Of a stretch of 64,000 nucleotides of DNA, positions 17,054 through 27,133 are shown piece after piece (position 1 is the first letter of the stretch; every line of letters starts with the position of its first letter). The position numbers and the translations under genes are program-made. Under the pieces are notes generated by a model. The model was not told the DNA's origin. It ran no database searches and saw nothing but the letters and a program-made list of their open reading frames with translations. The DNA comes from JAMXLO01 sp963749575 (GTDB lineage Bacteria > Pseudomonadota > Alphaproteobacteria > Acetobacterales > Acetobacteraceae): assembly GCA_963749575.1 (NCBI GenBank), contig CAVVNM010000017.1:145500-209499 (forward strand). Reading direction: 5' to 3'.

Positions 17054-18040
17054 TCAACCCGCGCTTTCAATAATAGTTAATATATCGGGGCATTTTCTTT
17101 CCAAATATTTCATCCAATCAGTCATTCTCGAATGGATTGTATGCGTGCGTGACGGCAACGCGAGCGGATGGTGACGGAACCAGGTCGCCTGACGCTTGGT
17201 GTACTGACCGGTGACCAGCTCGATGCGGCTGATGGCCTGATGGAGGGTGAGTTCACCCCGCAGATGGGCGGCAAGTTCCGGCACGCCGTGTGCGCGCATC
17301 GCCGGCAGTGCCGGATCCAGCCGCAGCGCCAGCAGTGCCCGCACCTCGTCCAAGGCACCGGCCGCCAGCATCGCGGCGCAGCGTGCCGCGATGGCGGTGC
17401 GGAGGTCCGCCCGAGGCGGATCGAGCAGGAATGCGGCGTAGCGCCACGGCGGTGGTTGCGCCGGATTCGCCTGCCAGGCCGCGAGACCGGTGCCGGTGCC
17501 GCGCCACACCTCCCAGGCGCGCGCGATCCGCTGGCTGTCGGTGGGGCGGATCCTGGCGGCGGTCACCGGGTCCAGTTCGGCAAGGCGGGCGTGCAGGGCA
17601 ACCGGACCGGTGTCCCGCAGTAGTTCCCGTGCCTCCGCCCGGGCCACCGGGCCAGGGTCGGGGATCGCCGCAATCCCCTCGGTCAGCGCGGCGAAATAGA
17701 GTCCGCTGCCGCCGGTGAGGATCGGCAGCCTCCCGGCTTCGCGCACCCGGGCCATCTCCGCCAGCGCCGCATCGCGCCACCACGCGACACTGCCCGGTTC
17801 GGCGGCAGCGCGGACACCGTACAGCGCGTGCGGCACGCGGGTCTCATCCTCGGGCGTGGGGCGCGCGGTCACGATGCGAAGCTCGCGGTACACCTGCATG
17901 GCGTCGGCGTTGATGACGGTGCCGCGGAACCGCTCGGCGAGCGCCACCGCAAGCGCCGACTTCCCGCTCGCGGTGGGACCGGCCACGATCAGGGCTGATG
18001 GCGGATCAGGTCGCAGGCGTGTCATCGAACCGCGCGTCAT
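17054..18040 (-). CDS. miaA: tRNA dimethylallyltransferase
   Basis: A protein of about 328 aa that prenylates A37 of tRNAs reading UNN codons. The P-loop is IVAGPTASGKSALAVAL near residue 19, followed by INADAMQVYREL and the RPTPEDETRVPHALYG region typical of MiaA. The start lies within a 16-bp tandem repeat that offers more than one ATG (18040 or 18025) and no clear ribosome binding site. It runs into ilvB on the same strand. The next gene upstream (DUF5996) is divergent. Confidence 0.94.
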   Translation of the reverse strand: MTRGSMTRLRPDPPSALIVAGPTASGKSALAVALAERFRGTVINADAMQVYRELRIVTARPTPEDETRVPHALYGVRAAAEPGSVAWWRDAALAEMARVREAGRLPILTGGSGLYFAALTEGIAAIPDPGPVARAEARELLRDTGPVALHARLAELDPVTAARIRPTDSQRIARAWEVWRGTGTGLAAWQANPAQPPPWRYAAFLLDPPRADLRTAIAARCAAMLAAGALDEVRALLALRLDPALPAMRAHGVPELAAHLRGELTLHQAISRIELVTGQYTKRQATWFRHHPLALPSRTHTIHSRMTDWMKYLERKCPDILTIIESAG

Positions 18041-18083
18041 CGAAGCCGTGTGTCATCGAAGCCGTGTGTCATCGAAGCATTGT
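18021..18083. repeat. 16-bp tandem repeat at the miaA start
   Basis: Four near-identical units beginning GTCATCGAA follow one another (18021-18035, 18036-18051, 18052-18067, 18068-18083); the second and third are identical (GTCATCGAAGCCGTGT). Every unit carries CAT, that is ATG on the miaA strand. Because 16 is not a multiple of 3, a change in copy number would alter which ATG is in frame. Confidence 0.8.
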
Positions 18084-18231
18084 ACACGGGTCGCGGAGCG
18101 GGCGACCGCGTGCGCCCCGGCAGCCATGGTGACTTTATCACCGGTTGCGCCCGGTCCACAGTCCATCGGCAGGGTGACCGGGCGTGCACGCCGCAAGCGT
18201 GTCCGGCATGGGACAACCGGGAGAGCTGGCA

Positions 18232-19176
18232 ATGCCACCGACTGACGCTTCAAGCCGATCCACCGCGAGCGACTGGCCCGACCTTCCGCTCGCCGACTGG
18301 GCGGATACCTGCGCGACGCTGCACCTTTGGACCCAGGTGGTCGGCAAGGTTCGTCTGGCCCATGCACCGATGATCAATCATTGGTGGCAGGTTCCGCTGT
18401 ACGTGACCTGCCGGGGACTGACGACATCGCCGATCCCCTATGGCGCCCGGCGCTTTCAGATCGATTTCGACTTCATCGACCACAGCCTGAAGATCCAGAC
18501 CAGCACTGGCGACACAGCGACCATGCCACTCGGCCCGCGATCGGTCGCTGATTTCCATGCCGAGGTGATGGCCCGGCTGCGCGGTCTCGGACTGGAGACG
18601 CGGATCTGGACGATGCCGGTCGAGATCGCCGACGCCATCCCGTTCGATCAGGACCACGGGCACCGGTCCTATGACCCGGACCACGTCAATCGGTTCTGGC
18701 GCGCCCTGGTTCAGGTGGATCGGCTGTTCACGCAGTTCCGGTCCGGCTTCCTCGGCAAGGTCAGCCCGGTGCATTTCTTCTGGGGGAGTTTCGATCTGGC
18801 CGTCACGCGGTTTTCCGGTCGTACCGCGCCCAAACTGACCAGCAATACGCCGAATTTGGCCGCCCGGGTCATGCAGGAGGCCTACTCGCACGAGGTGAGC
18901 AGTTGCGGCTTCTGGCCGGGGAACGGCGGCTTCGGCCGGCCGGCGTTCTTCAGTTACGCCTATCCCGAGCCGAACGGCTTTGCGCTGGCGCCGATGCGCC
19001 CCGACGCGACTTACTACGACCAGGAGCTTGGCCAGTTCATCCTGCCGTACGACGCGGTTCGTACCGCACCGGCCCCGGATGCGGCGCTGATGGACTATCT
19101 GCGCCATACCTATGCGGCAGCCTCCGACCTCGGACATTGGGACCGTGCGGCTTTGCAACGAGCGGACGGCGGATGA
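18232..19176 (+). CDS. DUF5996 family protein
   Basis: A 314-aa soluble protein matching the DUF5996 family by its conserved segments WPDLPLADWADTCATLHLW, HWWQVPLYVTCRGLTTSPIP, SPVHFFWGSFDLAVTRFSGR and HEVSSCGFWPG. The biochemical function is unknown. The ATG at 18232 has GGGAGAG 7 nt upstream; in-frame ATGs at 18184 and 18208 are less well supported. Its stop overlaps the serB start (ATGA), so the two are translationally coupled. Confidence 0.8.
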   Translation: MPPTDASSRSTASDWPDLPLADWADTCATLHLWTQVVGKVRLAHAPMINHWWQVPLYVTCRGLTTSPIPYGARRFQIDFDFIDHSLKIQTSTGDTATMPLGPRSVADFHAEVMARLRGLGLETRIWTMPVEIADAIPFDQDHGHRSYDPDHVNRFWRALVQVDRLFTQFRSGFLGKVSPVHFFWGSFDLAVTRFSGRTAPKLTSNTPNLAARVMQEAYSHEVSSCGFWPGNGGFGRPAFFSYAYPEPNGFALAPMRPDATYYDQELGQFILPYDAVRTAPAPDAALMDYLRHTYAAASDLGHWDRAALQRADGG

Positions 19177-20075
19177 CGCGTTACAGTCTGACCCTGATCG
19201 CCAGGCGAGAGTCTGCGACGCTGACCGATGCCGCAATCGGGCGCGTCCGCGATGCAGTGGCAGGCGGTGTGGCGGAAGTTCTGGCGCCTGCCGAAGCCGC
19301 CGACATCGCGCTCCGGGCGGCACCGGACATGGCGCTGGTGCGCGCCGCGCTGGAGGGGGCGCCGATCGACGCCATCGCCACACCGACCGAGGGCCGCCGC
19401 AAGCGCCTGCTGATCGCGGACATGGACAGCACCATCGTCACCGGCGAGACCCTCGACGAGCTGGCCGACTTCGCCGGCCTGAAGGACCGCATCGCTGCCA
19501 TCACCGCCCGCGCGATGAATGGCGAGCTGGACTTCAAGGCGGCGCTGCGCGAGCGGGTGGCGATGCTGCGGGGACTGCCGGTGGACGCGCTGGAACGAAC
19601 CTGGCAGCGGGTGCGCCTCAGCCCTGGCGCGCGCGAACTGGTCGCCACGATGCGCGCGCACGGTGCCTATGCGGCGCTGGTGTCGGGCGGCTTCAGCTTC
19701 TTCACCAGCCGCGTCGCCGTGCTGTGCGGCTTCGATCTGCACCGGTCCAATACGCTGCTGGATGACGGCACGGCGCTGACCGGACGGGTTGCGGAACCGA
19801 TCCTCGATCGCGACACCAAGCTGGCCACGCTTACCGGGCTCGCCGCAGCGCGCGGGCTGCAGCTGTCGGCAACGCTCGCGGTCGGGGATGGCGCCAACGA
19901 TCTCGACATGCTGCGTGCGGCCGGGCTGGGAGTGGCCTTCCGCGCCAAGCCGATCGTCGCGGCGGAGGCTCGGGCGCGGGTGGATCACGCGGACCTGCGC
20001 GCGCTGCTGTTCGCCCAGGGGTATCGAGCCGAGGACATCGTCGCGCAGGCGGCCAGCCCGGATCGGCAGCGCTAG
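19173..20075 (+). CDS. serB: Phosphoserine phosphatase
   Basis: A 300-aa HAD-superfamily phosphatase catalysing the last step of serine synthesis. HAD motif I is ADMDSTIVTGETLDELAD (residues about 82-99) with the nucleophile Asp, motif II is VSGGFSFFTS near 172, and motif III/IV is AVGDGANDLDMLRAAGLGVAF near 238. An ACT-like N-terminal region of about 75 residues precedes the catalytic domain, as in SerB of alphaproteobacteria. The ATG overlaps the DUF5996 stop codon. Confidence 0.95.
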   Translation: MTRYSLTLIARRESATLTDAAIGRVRDAVAGGVAEVLAPAEAADIALRAAPDMALVRAALEGAPIDAIATPTEGRRKRLLIADMDSTIVTGETLDELADFAGLKDRIAAITARAMNGELDFKAALRERVAMLRGLPVDALERTWQRVRLSPGARELVATMRAHGAYAALVSGGFSFFTSRVAVLCGFDLHRSNTLLDDGTALTGRVAEPILDRDTKLATLTGLAAARGLQLSATLAVGDGANDLDMLRAAGLGVAFRAKPIVAAEARARVDHADLRALLFAQGYRAEDIVAQAASPDRQR

Positions 20076-20210
20076 CTGTAGCGGCGCCCAATGATCAACG
20101 GCCCGACGCGCAATAAATGGTCCTTTCCGGCGCACATTATCTGAGACGGAAGCAGCCGTCCGACGCGCAATCGTTGAGACACAGCGCACATTCGACCGAC
20201 AACGCGCAAC

Positions 20211-21407
20211 TCACGCCGCCGCAAAATCCTCGCTCCGTCCCACCGCCGGCTTTCCGCGCTCCCGCAACCGCTCGCCCTCGCGTTCGACCGCGCGGAACAC
20301 GCGAATGAAGTTGCGGCCGGCAATGCCCGCAACAGCCCTATCGGACCACCCACGGCGGAACAATTCGGCCAACAGATGCGGAAAGCGGCTGACATCCTCC
20401 AGCCCCACCGGCGTGGTCGGAACGCCGAAGAAATCCGAGCCGATACCGACACGGTCCTGCCCCACCCGCCCGGCAATATACTCGATGTGATCAGCCAGTT
20501 GCGCCAGCGTCGCCTGCGGCCGAGGCCCGTGCGTGCGCTCGTGTGCGGCGATCATTTCCAGGCGGTTGGTGACGGGATCGTTGGCGAGCGCGATCCGGAT
20601 CGGCTCCATCCACAGCCGCACCTCCTCGCTGATGAAATCGGGGATGAAGGTCGCCATCACCAACCCGTCCTCCCTGGCCGCGAGCGCGTCCAACACGTCG
20701 TCCGGCACGTTGCGGGGATGGTCGCAAAGTCCGCGCGCGTTGGAATGCGAGAACACGATGGGCGCGGTCGAGACATCCAGCACCTGGCGCATCACGTCGG
20801 GCGAGACGTGTGCGCAATCGACGATCATGCCGAGCCGGTTCAACTCGCCCACCACGGCACGGCCGAACGCGGTCAGCCCGCCATGGCGCGGCGCGTCGGT
20901 GGCGCTGTCCACCCAGTCCAGCGTGCCGTTGTGGCACAGCGTCATCAGCCGCGCGCCGGCGGCGTGCCAGACGCGCAATGGCGACAGACTGTTCTCCAGC
21001 CCGACGCCGCCCTCGACCGCCATGATCGACGCGATCTTGCCCTGCCGCTTCGCCCGGCCGATATCGGCCGCCCGTGTTGACGGCAAGAAGACGTCCGGGT
21101 GCGCCGCATTGATGCGGAGGATGATATCGATCTGCTCCAGCACACTGCGCGCGGGATGGTCGATGTCGGTGGGCACGTAGGCCGCCCAGATCTGCCCGCC
21201 GACGCGGCCCTGGCGCAGCCTGGGAATATCAGTGTCACCGTCATTATGGCGGCGCGACAGGTCGTATTTCAGCACGTCGCCCTGGGCGATCTTGTCGCAC
21301 CGGATCACCCAGGGCAGGTCGTTGTGGCCGTCCACCATCGGCACTGTTTTCAACAGCTCAAGCGCGCGGCGGAGCGCTCCATTCCCCCGTGGTCCCGGCT
21401 TCGCCAT
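20211..21407 (-). CDS. Membrane dipeptidase (peptidase M19 family)
   Basis: A 398-aa zinc-dependent dipeptidase of the amidohydrolase fold. The metal-binding HxD is in MVDGHNDLPW near residue 25, the bridging Glu is in MAVEGGVGL near 125, and later His ligands lie in VFSHSNARGLCDHPRNVPD. The conserved IGSDFFG appears near the C-terminus. No signal peptide is visible, so action in the cytoplasm is likely. GGGAGAAGGG precedes ATG 21407; a longer reading from 21554 is less likely. The intergenic stretch 20076-20210 holds nothing recognised. Confidence 0.9.
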   Translation of the reverse strand: MAKPGPRGNGALRRALELLKTVPMVDGHNDLPWVIRCDKIAQGDVLKYDLSRRHNDGDTDIPRLRQGRVGGQIWAAYVPTDIDHPARSVLEQIDIILRINAAHPDVFLPSTRAADIGRAKRQGKIASIMAVEGGVGLENSLSPLRVWHAAGARLMTLCHNGTLDWVDSATDAPRHGGLTAFGRAVVGELNRLGMIVDCAHVSPDVMRQVLDVSTAPIVFSHSNARGLCDHPRNVPDDVLDALAAREDGLVMATFIPDFISEEVRLWMEPIRIALANDPVTNRLEMIAAHERTHGPRPQATLAQLADHIEYIAGRVGQDRVGIGSDFFGVPTTPVGLEDVSRFPHLLAELFRRGWSDRAVAGIAGRNFIRVFRAVEREGERLRERGKPAVGRSEDFAAA

Positions 21408-21673
21408 GGTCGTTCCCTTCTCCCGGCGTGGAGCGCGAGTATGCCGATGGCGGCGGCCACTGATAAGCCGCCGTAACGGCTTATCGGCCGTCCTGATCTC
21501 ATCGATGCCGGACGCCCGGTCAGACACAGACCCCACGGAAACCGCCGCATGCATCCGATCGACCGGCTAGGAAAATGTCGGAAGTCAGGGCAAAGCGCCA
21601 AATGCGAATGATTTACCCACGCCAACACTGTCTTGCTTCGTCAGGGCAGTGGAGCAAGGCACCTGCATCGCGA

Positions 21674-22108
21674 TCAACGAGACCGATCGTAAATTCGGTA
21701 GCCTGGCAGGCGACGATGCGAAAAAGTATCATAAAATGACGCAGCGGACTCGGTCGACAGCAAATCGACATAGAGTGGCCTCGCCTCAGCAAACAGTTCC
21801 TGGATGAGCCGCCGGCCAATGCCGATCCCGCGCCATTTCGCGGCAACTGCGATGTTTGCCAGGTAGGCTCGGATCGCGCCGTCGCTCAGCATCTGGGCAA
21901 ATCCGCAGATCTCTTGTTCCTGTACCGCTACAATCGTAATAGGCCCAGGGCAATTGAGCGCCCGCAAGGTCCGTTCGCGATCCGCGAGATACGACTCCCA
22001 CCCCTCCGCCCGACAGAGTTCCATGACGCCATCGAGATCGGCGGACAGAAAGCGCCTGACTGCGAAATCGCATAATGCCTTCTCCGACGATCTCTTTCTG
22101 CTCATCAC
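21674..22108 (-). CDS. GNAT-family N-acetyltransferase
   Basis: A 144-aa acetyltransferase with the acetyl-CoA-binding motif AKWRGIGIGRRLIQELFAEA (residues about 88-107, R/Q-x-x-G-x-G/A pattern) preceded by the beta4 strand AYLANIAVA. The C-terminal FYDTFSHRRLPGYRIYD matches the usual final strand pair. The substrate is not determined. It is divergent from the GFA gene across a 258-bp intergenic region in which I recognise no other feature. Confidence 0.85.
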   Translation of the reverse strand: MMSRKRSSEKALCDFAVRRFLSADLDGVMELCRAEGWESYLADRERTLRALNCPGPITIVAVQEQEICGFAQMLSDGAIRAYLANIAVAAKWRGIGIGRRLIQELFAEARPLYVDLLSTESAASFYDTFSHRRLPGYRIYDRSR

Positions 22109-22366
22109 TTCCTTTCACGCTCCATCCAGGAGCAGGACTGTTGCAGCGAGCGACCCAGCAAAGCCGCGTCCAGTATTGAGCCACACACCGCACCAGGGGC
22201 AACGAAGCAAACACCCCCACCCCCGCTGGGGAGTAGGGGGACGCTATCAGGTCTAAATTCCCCCTACGAGTAAGCGGCGCGACGCCACCACTCGGCGAGC
22301 CTGATGAGCTTGCCGTTCACAGCGTTCCTGAGTGGTGTCACAGTTTGCGAGAAGGAGGAATGATCG

Positions 22367-22756
22367 ATGAGAACAGGATCATGTTGCTGCGGAGCCATCC
22401 GGATTGAGGCGCGCGGTGAGCCAATCAGAGTCGGGCTTTGCCACTGCACGACATGCCGGAAGCAGAGCGGTTCGGCGGTCACCGCCAATGCAATCTGGCG
22501 CGCGGCAGACGTCACGATTCACGGTGATACGAGAAGCTGGAAAGACACCCCCGTCACCCGCCATTTCTGCGCAACCTGCGGGTCGTCCCTGTTCGGCATT
22601 ACGGATGGCGAGATCGCCATCGGTTTCGGCGCGCTCGATCAGGCGCCCACCGACCTGCTGCCGACCTACGAGCTGTTTGTGGGTCGCAGGGAGAAATGGC
22701 TCCGGGTGGCGTCGCCAACCCAGGAGTTTGCGGAACACCGAACGGCGAAGGCGTAG
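22367..22756 (+). CDS. GFA (glutathione-dependent formaldehyde-activating)-family protein
   Basis: A 129-aa zinc protein of the GFA/CENP-V fold. Cysteine ligands appear as GSCCCGAI near residue 5, LCHCTTCRKQSG near 24 and CATCGSSLFG near 68. The founding member condenses formaldehyde with glutathione; most relatives have unknown substrates. AAGGAGGA lies 8 nt before the ATG. A frameshifted GMC oxidoreductase follows 86 bp downstream in the same direction. Confidence 0.9.
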   Translation: MRTGSCCCGAIRIEARGEPIRVGLCHCTTCRKQSGSAVTANAIWRAADVTIHGDTRSWKDTPVTRHFCATCGSSLFGITDGEIAIGFGALDQAPTDLLPTYELFVGRREKWLRVASPTQEFAEHRTAKA

Positions 22757-22842
22757 CTGCGGCGCACCAAGTAAGCGACCGATCGCGGCTGGACCCGGTG
22801 AAGGCACACAGACCATTCTGCGCGAGACATCGGAGTGCGAAG

Positions 22843-24439
22843 ATGCTGGACAAGGTTGACGTCCTGATCATCGGGGCAGGCGCTTCTGGCGCTGCCGTGG
22901 CCTGGAGCCTCGCCGAAACCAAGATGCACATCCTGTGTCTGGAGCAGGGCGACTGGATGAACCCGGCCGAATATCCCGCCACGCGTCGCGACGCCGAGGC
23001 GCGCAACGGTGACAGTTTCGCCATCAACCCCAACCGCCGCGCGGGTTCAGCCGACTACCCGATCAACGAGGACAACTCGCCGATCAAGGTCGCAAACTTC
23101 AACGCAGTGGGCGGCGGTACCGTGCTCTACGGTGCCCACACGCCGCGCTTCCACCCCTCCGACTTCCGGGTGCGAACGCTGGATGGCGTGGCCGATGACT
23201 GGCCGATCGACTACGCGACGCTGGCGCCGTTCTACGACCTGAACGACCGCATGATGGGCACCTCTGGCCTTGCCGGCGATCCTGCCTACCCAGCGAAGCC
23301 GCAGGTCATGCCGCCGCTGCCGATGGGCCGCGCCACCATGGCGCTGGCGCGCGGCTTCAACCGGCTGGGCTGGCACTGGTGGCCGTCCGATACCGCCATT
23401 GCCTCGGAGGAGTACCAGGGCCGGCCGCCCTGCATCAATCTGGGCAAATGCACCTTCGGCTGCGCACAGGGGGCCAAGGGAAGCACCGACATCACCTACT
23501 GGCCGGAAGCGATCCGTGCCGGCGTGAAACTGCGCACCCGCGCGCGCGTGCGGGAGATCACACTAGGCCCCGACGGCATGGCCGATGGCGTGGTGTACTA
23601 CGACGCCGACGGGCAGGAGCAGTTCCAGCCAGCGCATATCGTCATCCTCGCCAGCAACGGCATCGGCACGCCGCGGCTGCTGCTGAACTCCGCCAATGCC
23701 CGCTTCCCGCGCGGTCTCGCCAATCGCAGCGACCAGGTCGGCCGCAACCTGATGTTTCATCCCGTATGTTTGGATCACCGGGTATTTCAACGAAGAGCTG
23801 GATGGCGAGCGAGGCCCCGACAACAGCTATTGGAGCCATGAATTCTACGAGACCGACCTGTCGCGCGGTTTCGTTCGCGGCTTCTGTTACGAGTTCAGCC
23901 GCGGCGAGGGCACGGCTGCGACCGCCATCGAAGGCGTCGAATCAGGCCGCATTCCCTGGGGTGAGGCGCACCATGACGCGTATCGCCGGCTGCACCGCCG
24001 TTCCACCGGCCTTGGTGCGATCCTCGAGGACCTGCCGGAGCCCCATAACCGAGTGACCCTCGACCCGGTGCTGAAGGACGGCAACGGCATTCCCGCGCCT
24101 AGGATCGACTACATACTGAGCGAGAACAGCCGGCGCATGATGGATTTCGCCATCGCGCGAGGCACCGACATCATGCAGGCCGCGGGCGCCTACGATGTCG
24201 AGGGAGGGCTACAGGACCGCGGCGGCTGGCACCTGATGGGCACGGCACGGATGGGCAACGATCCCGCAACCTCTGTGGTCAATGCCTGGGGTCGCAGCCA
24301 TGACGTGCGCAACCTGTTCATCGTCGACGGCTCGATCTTCATCACCTCGGCCGGCGTCAACCCCACGCACACGATTCAGGCGCTTGCGCTCTACATCGCC
24401 GACCAGATCAAGCAGCGCCTGGGCACGCTTTTCGACTGA
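22843..24439 (+). pseudogene. GMC-family oxidoreductase, frameshifted
   Basis: A GMC flavoprotein of about 532 residues if read through one frameshift. It starts with the FAD motif VLIIGAGASGAAVAWSLAE, and has GGGTVLYGAHTPRFHPSDF and GKCTFGCAQGAKGSTDITYW, typical of the gluconate-dehydrogenase-like GMC branch. The first frame is lost after MFHP at about 23761-23765, where one extra base in CCCG shifts it. Reading resumes as YVWITGYFNEELDGERGPDN and continues to the C-terminal HLMGTARMG and TSAGVNPTHTIQALAL (substrate-binding His region). All motifs are preserved on both sides, so this may be a sequencing error or a very recent mutation. Confidence 0.85.
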
Positions 24440-24609
24440 CAGGCACGCCGACGCGGGACGAGTTGCGCATTCGCGCAGTTCGGGCCTTGAGCCTTGTGGT
24501 TGCGGTGAAGCGCCGGGCAATGGTGAGCTACGTACCGCGCCAGGGGTAACCAGGCGAACGCCCTCCTTCCGCGAACCGGGAGGCGGGTCGTGCCGAGGAA
24601 AGGGGCAAT

Positions 24610-25374
24610 TCAGCGCGAGGCGCGCCCCGGCGGCTCGCCTGCATCAGCCTCGCCATCGCTGCTGAGCAGTCCGCACAGCGGCTGCAGCCCGGGGAGCACC
24701 AGATCGGGAGGGGGCACGCTTGGGTCCAGCGCGAGGCCGCGCCGGTTGATCCAGGCGACGGTGAGGCCGAGCGGCTTGGCGCCCACCATGTCGGTGAACT
24801 GCGACTGCCCGGAGTGCAGTATGTGCGAGACGGGCAGCCCCGATGCCTCCAGGAGATAGCGGAATAACGTTCCGTTCGGCTTGTAGCCGTGCGCCCTTTC
24901 GGCAGTGCAGACGAGGTCGAACTCGCGCCCGAGCGGCGTCGCGCCGAGCAGGTCGTCGTCGATGTTGGAGACCAGAGCGAGCGTGTGACCCCGCGCAAGG
25001 ACATCAAGGGTCGGCAGGACGTCCGGATAGAGCTCCATCGAGGAGAAGCAGTCGAAGTAACGCTGGATCGCCTCCTCCCGGCCTGTCGCCACGCCGAACC
25101 TCTCGTACGCCTCGGCGAGGGAGAGGCGGCAAATGTCCTTGTACGTCCTGTACGGATCGTCGTAGTGTGCGATGTTCCGCTGCTCCCAGAACGAATAGAA
25201 CTCGTTGGGGTCGAGGTCGAGCCGCCTCGCGTCCGCGAGGATCGTCTGGAAGGCGCGGACGTTCGCGGGTGGCGTGTTGACCAAGGTGCCGTACACGTCG
25301 AAGGACAGCATACGCGGCTCGAAGCCGTCGGGCAGCTTGGGTTCGGCAGGCGGCCTAGGCGTGCTGATGCTCAC
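24610..25374 (-). CDS. Haloacid dehalogenase type II / HAD-family hydrolase
   Basis: A protein of about 254 aa in the HAD superfamily. Motif I is LSFDVYGTLVNT with the nucleophile Asp, motif II is LALVSNIDDDLL, motif III Lys is in HGYKPNGTLFRYLLE, and motif IV is represented by QSQFTDMVGAK. The cap-domain arrangement resembles L-2-haloacid dehalogenases, but many such proteins are general phosphatases. A GTG at 25374 with GGGGAG 9 nt upstream is preferred over ATG 25419. The 195 bp upstream (25375-25570) hold no recognised feature. Confidence 0.82.
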   Translation of the reverse strand: MSISTPRPPAEPKLPDGFEPRMLSFDVYGTLVNTPPANVRAFQTILADARRLDLDPNEFYSFWEQRNIAHYDDPYRTYKDICRLSLAEAYERFGVATGREEAIQRYFDCFSSMELYPDVLPTLDVLARGHTLALVSNIDDDLLGATPLGREFDLVCTAERAHGYKPNGTLFRYLLEASGLPVSHILHSGQSQFTDMVGAKPLGLTVAWINRRGLALDPSVPPPDLVLPGLQPLCGLLSSDGEADAGEPPGRASR

Positions 25375-25570
25375 GATCGTTCTCCCCAGTGAGGTGCTTT
25401 GCAGGAGGGGTTCGGCCACTCCGACGGGTCAGCCAGCCCCGCAGCCACCACGACCGGAGGCGGGCTGGCCCAGGGCGAGAGGCGACGAGAATCTCATGCA
25501 ACGTCGCCCTTCGGTCGTTCCGAAGCTGCCGCGCACGAGCGGCCGTAGCCTTTATTGCGCGCCGCTACAG

Positions 25571-27133
25571 CTACCCCCGGTGAACACCCCAGAACAACGG
25601 GAACATCGATTTCACGATGTCCTTGATATCCGAGCGGAACGCAGTCGGCTGAAATATCTGGCCAAGCGGAATGTAGGGCAGGGTTTGCAGGCCCCGGAGC
25701 TGGATCTGCTCGGCGAGCGCCTGCTGCGACGCCAGGTCCGGGGCGTCGAACCAGGCATCGCGCAGCTGCTCCAGCTTCTCATCCGTTGGCCAGCCGAACC
25801 AGGCCTTCTGCCCGTTGCCCCGCAGTGCGAAGTTGCCGCCGGGATTGGACACGGTGACGCCATCCAAGGCGGTGATGAAGGCACTCCAGCCGCCCTGATC
25901 GGTCGGATTCCGACTGGTCCGCCGTGTGACCACCGTACCCCAGTCCATCGCCTGGAAATCCACGGTCAGACCGAGCTTCTGAAACAGATCGCGGGCCACC
26001 AAGGACACCTGGCTGTAGACCGGCCGATCGCTGGCCGACAACAGCACGACCGGTTCACCGTGGTAACCCGCCTCCGCCACCAGCCGCCTCGCCAGAGGCA
26101 GATCGCGCGGCCGGGTCAGCAGCTCGAGCCCGGCGTGGGACGCCATCGGTTGGCCGTCGGCGAAATAGCCGCCTGGCACACGGCCGAGTTCCGTCTGCTC
26201 ACCGATCACCGCCGTGACAAAGGCCTTTTGATCGAGCGCCGGCAGCAGCGCGCGACGCAGCTGCGGATTGTCGAACGGCGTGGTCAGGTGATTGAGCGCG
26301 ATGATCGGCTGCCATCCGAACGGGTCGTTCACCGCGACCACCACGTCTGGCGCGGTCCGCAGCATTGGGCAGAGGTCGATCAGCGGCTGTTCGACCCAGT
26401 CCACCTCGCCCTTCTGCAACGCAGCGGCGGCTGTCGCCGAGTCCGGCTGCACGATCCATTCGACCCGCCCGAAATGCGCCACCTTGCCGCCGGCATAGAA
26501 GCTGGGCGGTTCCTGCCGCGGCACGTAGCCATCGAAACGCGCGTACGCCGCGCGGGCGCCGGAGACCCACTCGTCGGGCAGGAACCGGAACGGCCCCGAT
26601 CCAATCATTTCCTTGACCTGCTCGGAGGCCGGCGTCTTCGCCATGCGCTCGGGCATCATGAAGCAGCTCCGCGCGCCAAGTCCGTAGAGCATCTGACGAA
26701 ACGGCTTGTTCAGCCGGATCTGGAAACGCCGGTCGTCGACGGCAACGATTGCATTCGCAACCCGGGTCAATTGCTGGCCGAACGAATCTCGCGAGGCCCA
26801 ACGCTGCAGCGACATCACGCAGTCCTTCGCCAGGACTTTTTCGCCGTCGTGGAAGGCGAGCCCGTCGCGCAACGTGAACGTCCAGGTCAACTCGTCGGCC
26901 GAGACGTCGTGCCCCGCGCACATCTGCGGCTGCAGCCTGCTGTTGGCGTCGATCCCGTACAGCGTATCGTAAACCAGATAACCGTGCGCCTGCGCCACCA
27001 ACGCGGTGGTCCATATCGGGTCGAGCGACGTGAGATTCGCGTTCGGAATGAACCGCAGCGGCAGCGTGTCAGCGCGTGCCAGCGAGGGGGCCATCAGCAG
27101 GGGTATTGCCTTCAACAGCTCGCGACGGCGCAT
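25571..27133 (-). CDS. ABC transporter substrate-binding protein, family 5 (third orphan)
   Basis: A 520-aa family-5 binding protein with an N-terminal MRRRELLKAIPLLMAPSLAR export signal of Tat-like type. It shares the architecture of the pair at 2614-5772 (SLDPIWTTAL, LRDGLAFHDGEKVLAKDCV, MIGSGPFRFLPDEWVSG) but is clearly more diverged. No permease or ATPase is nearby, so it is another orphan. The ligand is probably peptide-like. Confidence 0.9.
   Translation of the reverse strand: MRRRELLKAIPLLMAPSLARADTLPLRFIPNANLTSLDPIWTTALVAQAHGYLVYDTLYGIDANSRLQPQMCAGHDVSADELTWTFTLRDGLAFHDGEKVLAKDCVMSLQRWASRDSFGQQLTRVANAIVAVDDRRFQIRLNKPFRQMLYGLGARSCFMMPERMAKTPASEQVKEMIGSGPFRFLPDEWVSGARAAYARFDGYVPRQEPPSFYAGGKVAHFGRVEWIVQPDSATAAAALQKGEVDWVEQPLIDLCPMLRTAPDVVVAVNDPFGWQPIIALNHLTTPFDNPQLRRALLPALDQKAFVTAVIGEQTELGRVPGGYFADGQPMASHAGLELLTRPRDLPLARRLVAEAGYHGEPVVLLSASDRPVYSQVSLVARDLFQKLGLTVDFQAMDWGTVVTRRTSRNPTDQGGWSAFITALDGVTVSNPGGNFALRGNGQKAWFGWPTDEKLEQLRDAWFDAPDLASQQALAEQIQLRGLQTLPYIPLGQIFQPTAFRSDIKDIVKSMFPLFWGVHRG

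Noticed and set aside
22264..22515. Minus-strand short open frame ending LAEWWRRAAYS
   Set aside because: Lies largely opposite the GFA gene and has no recognised family or good start.
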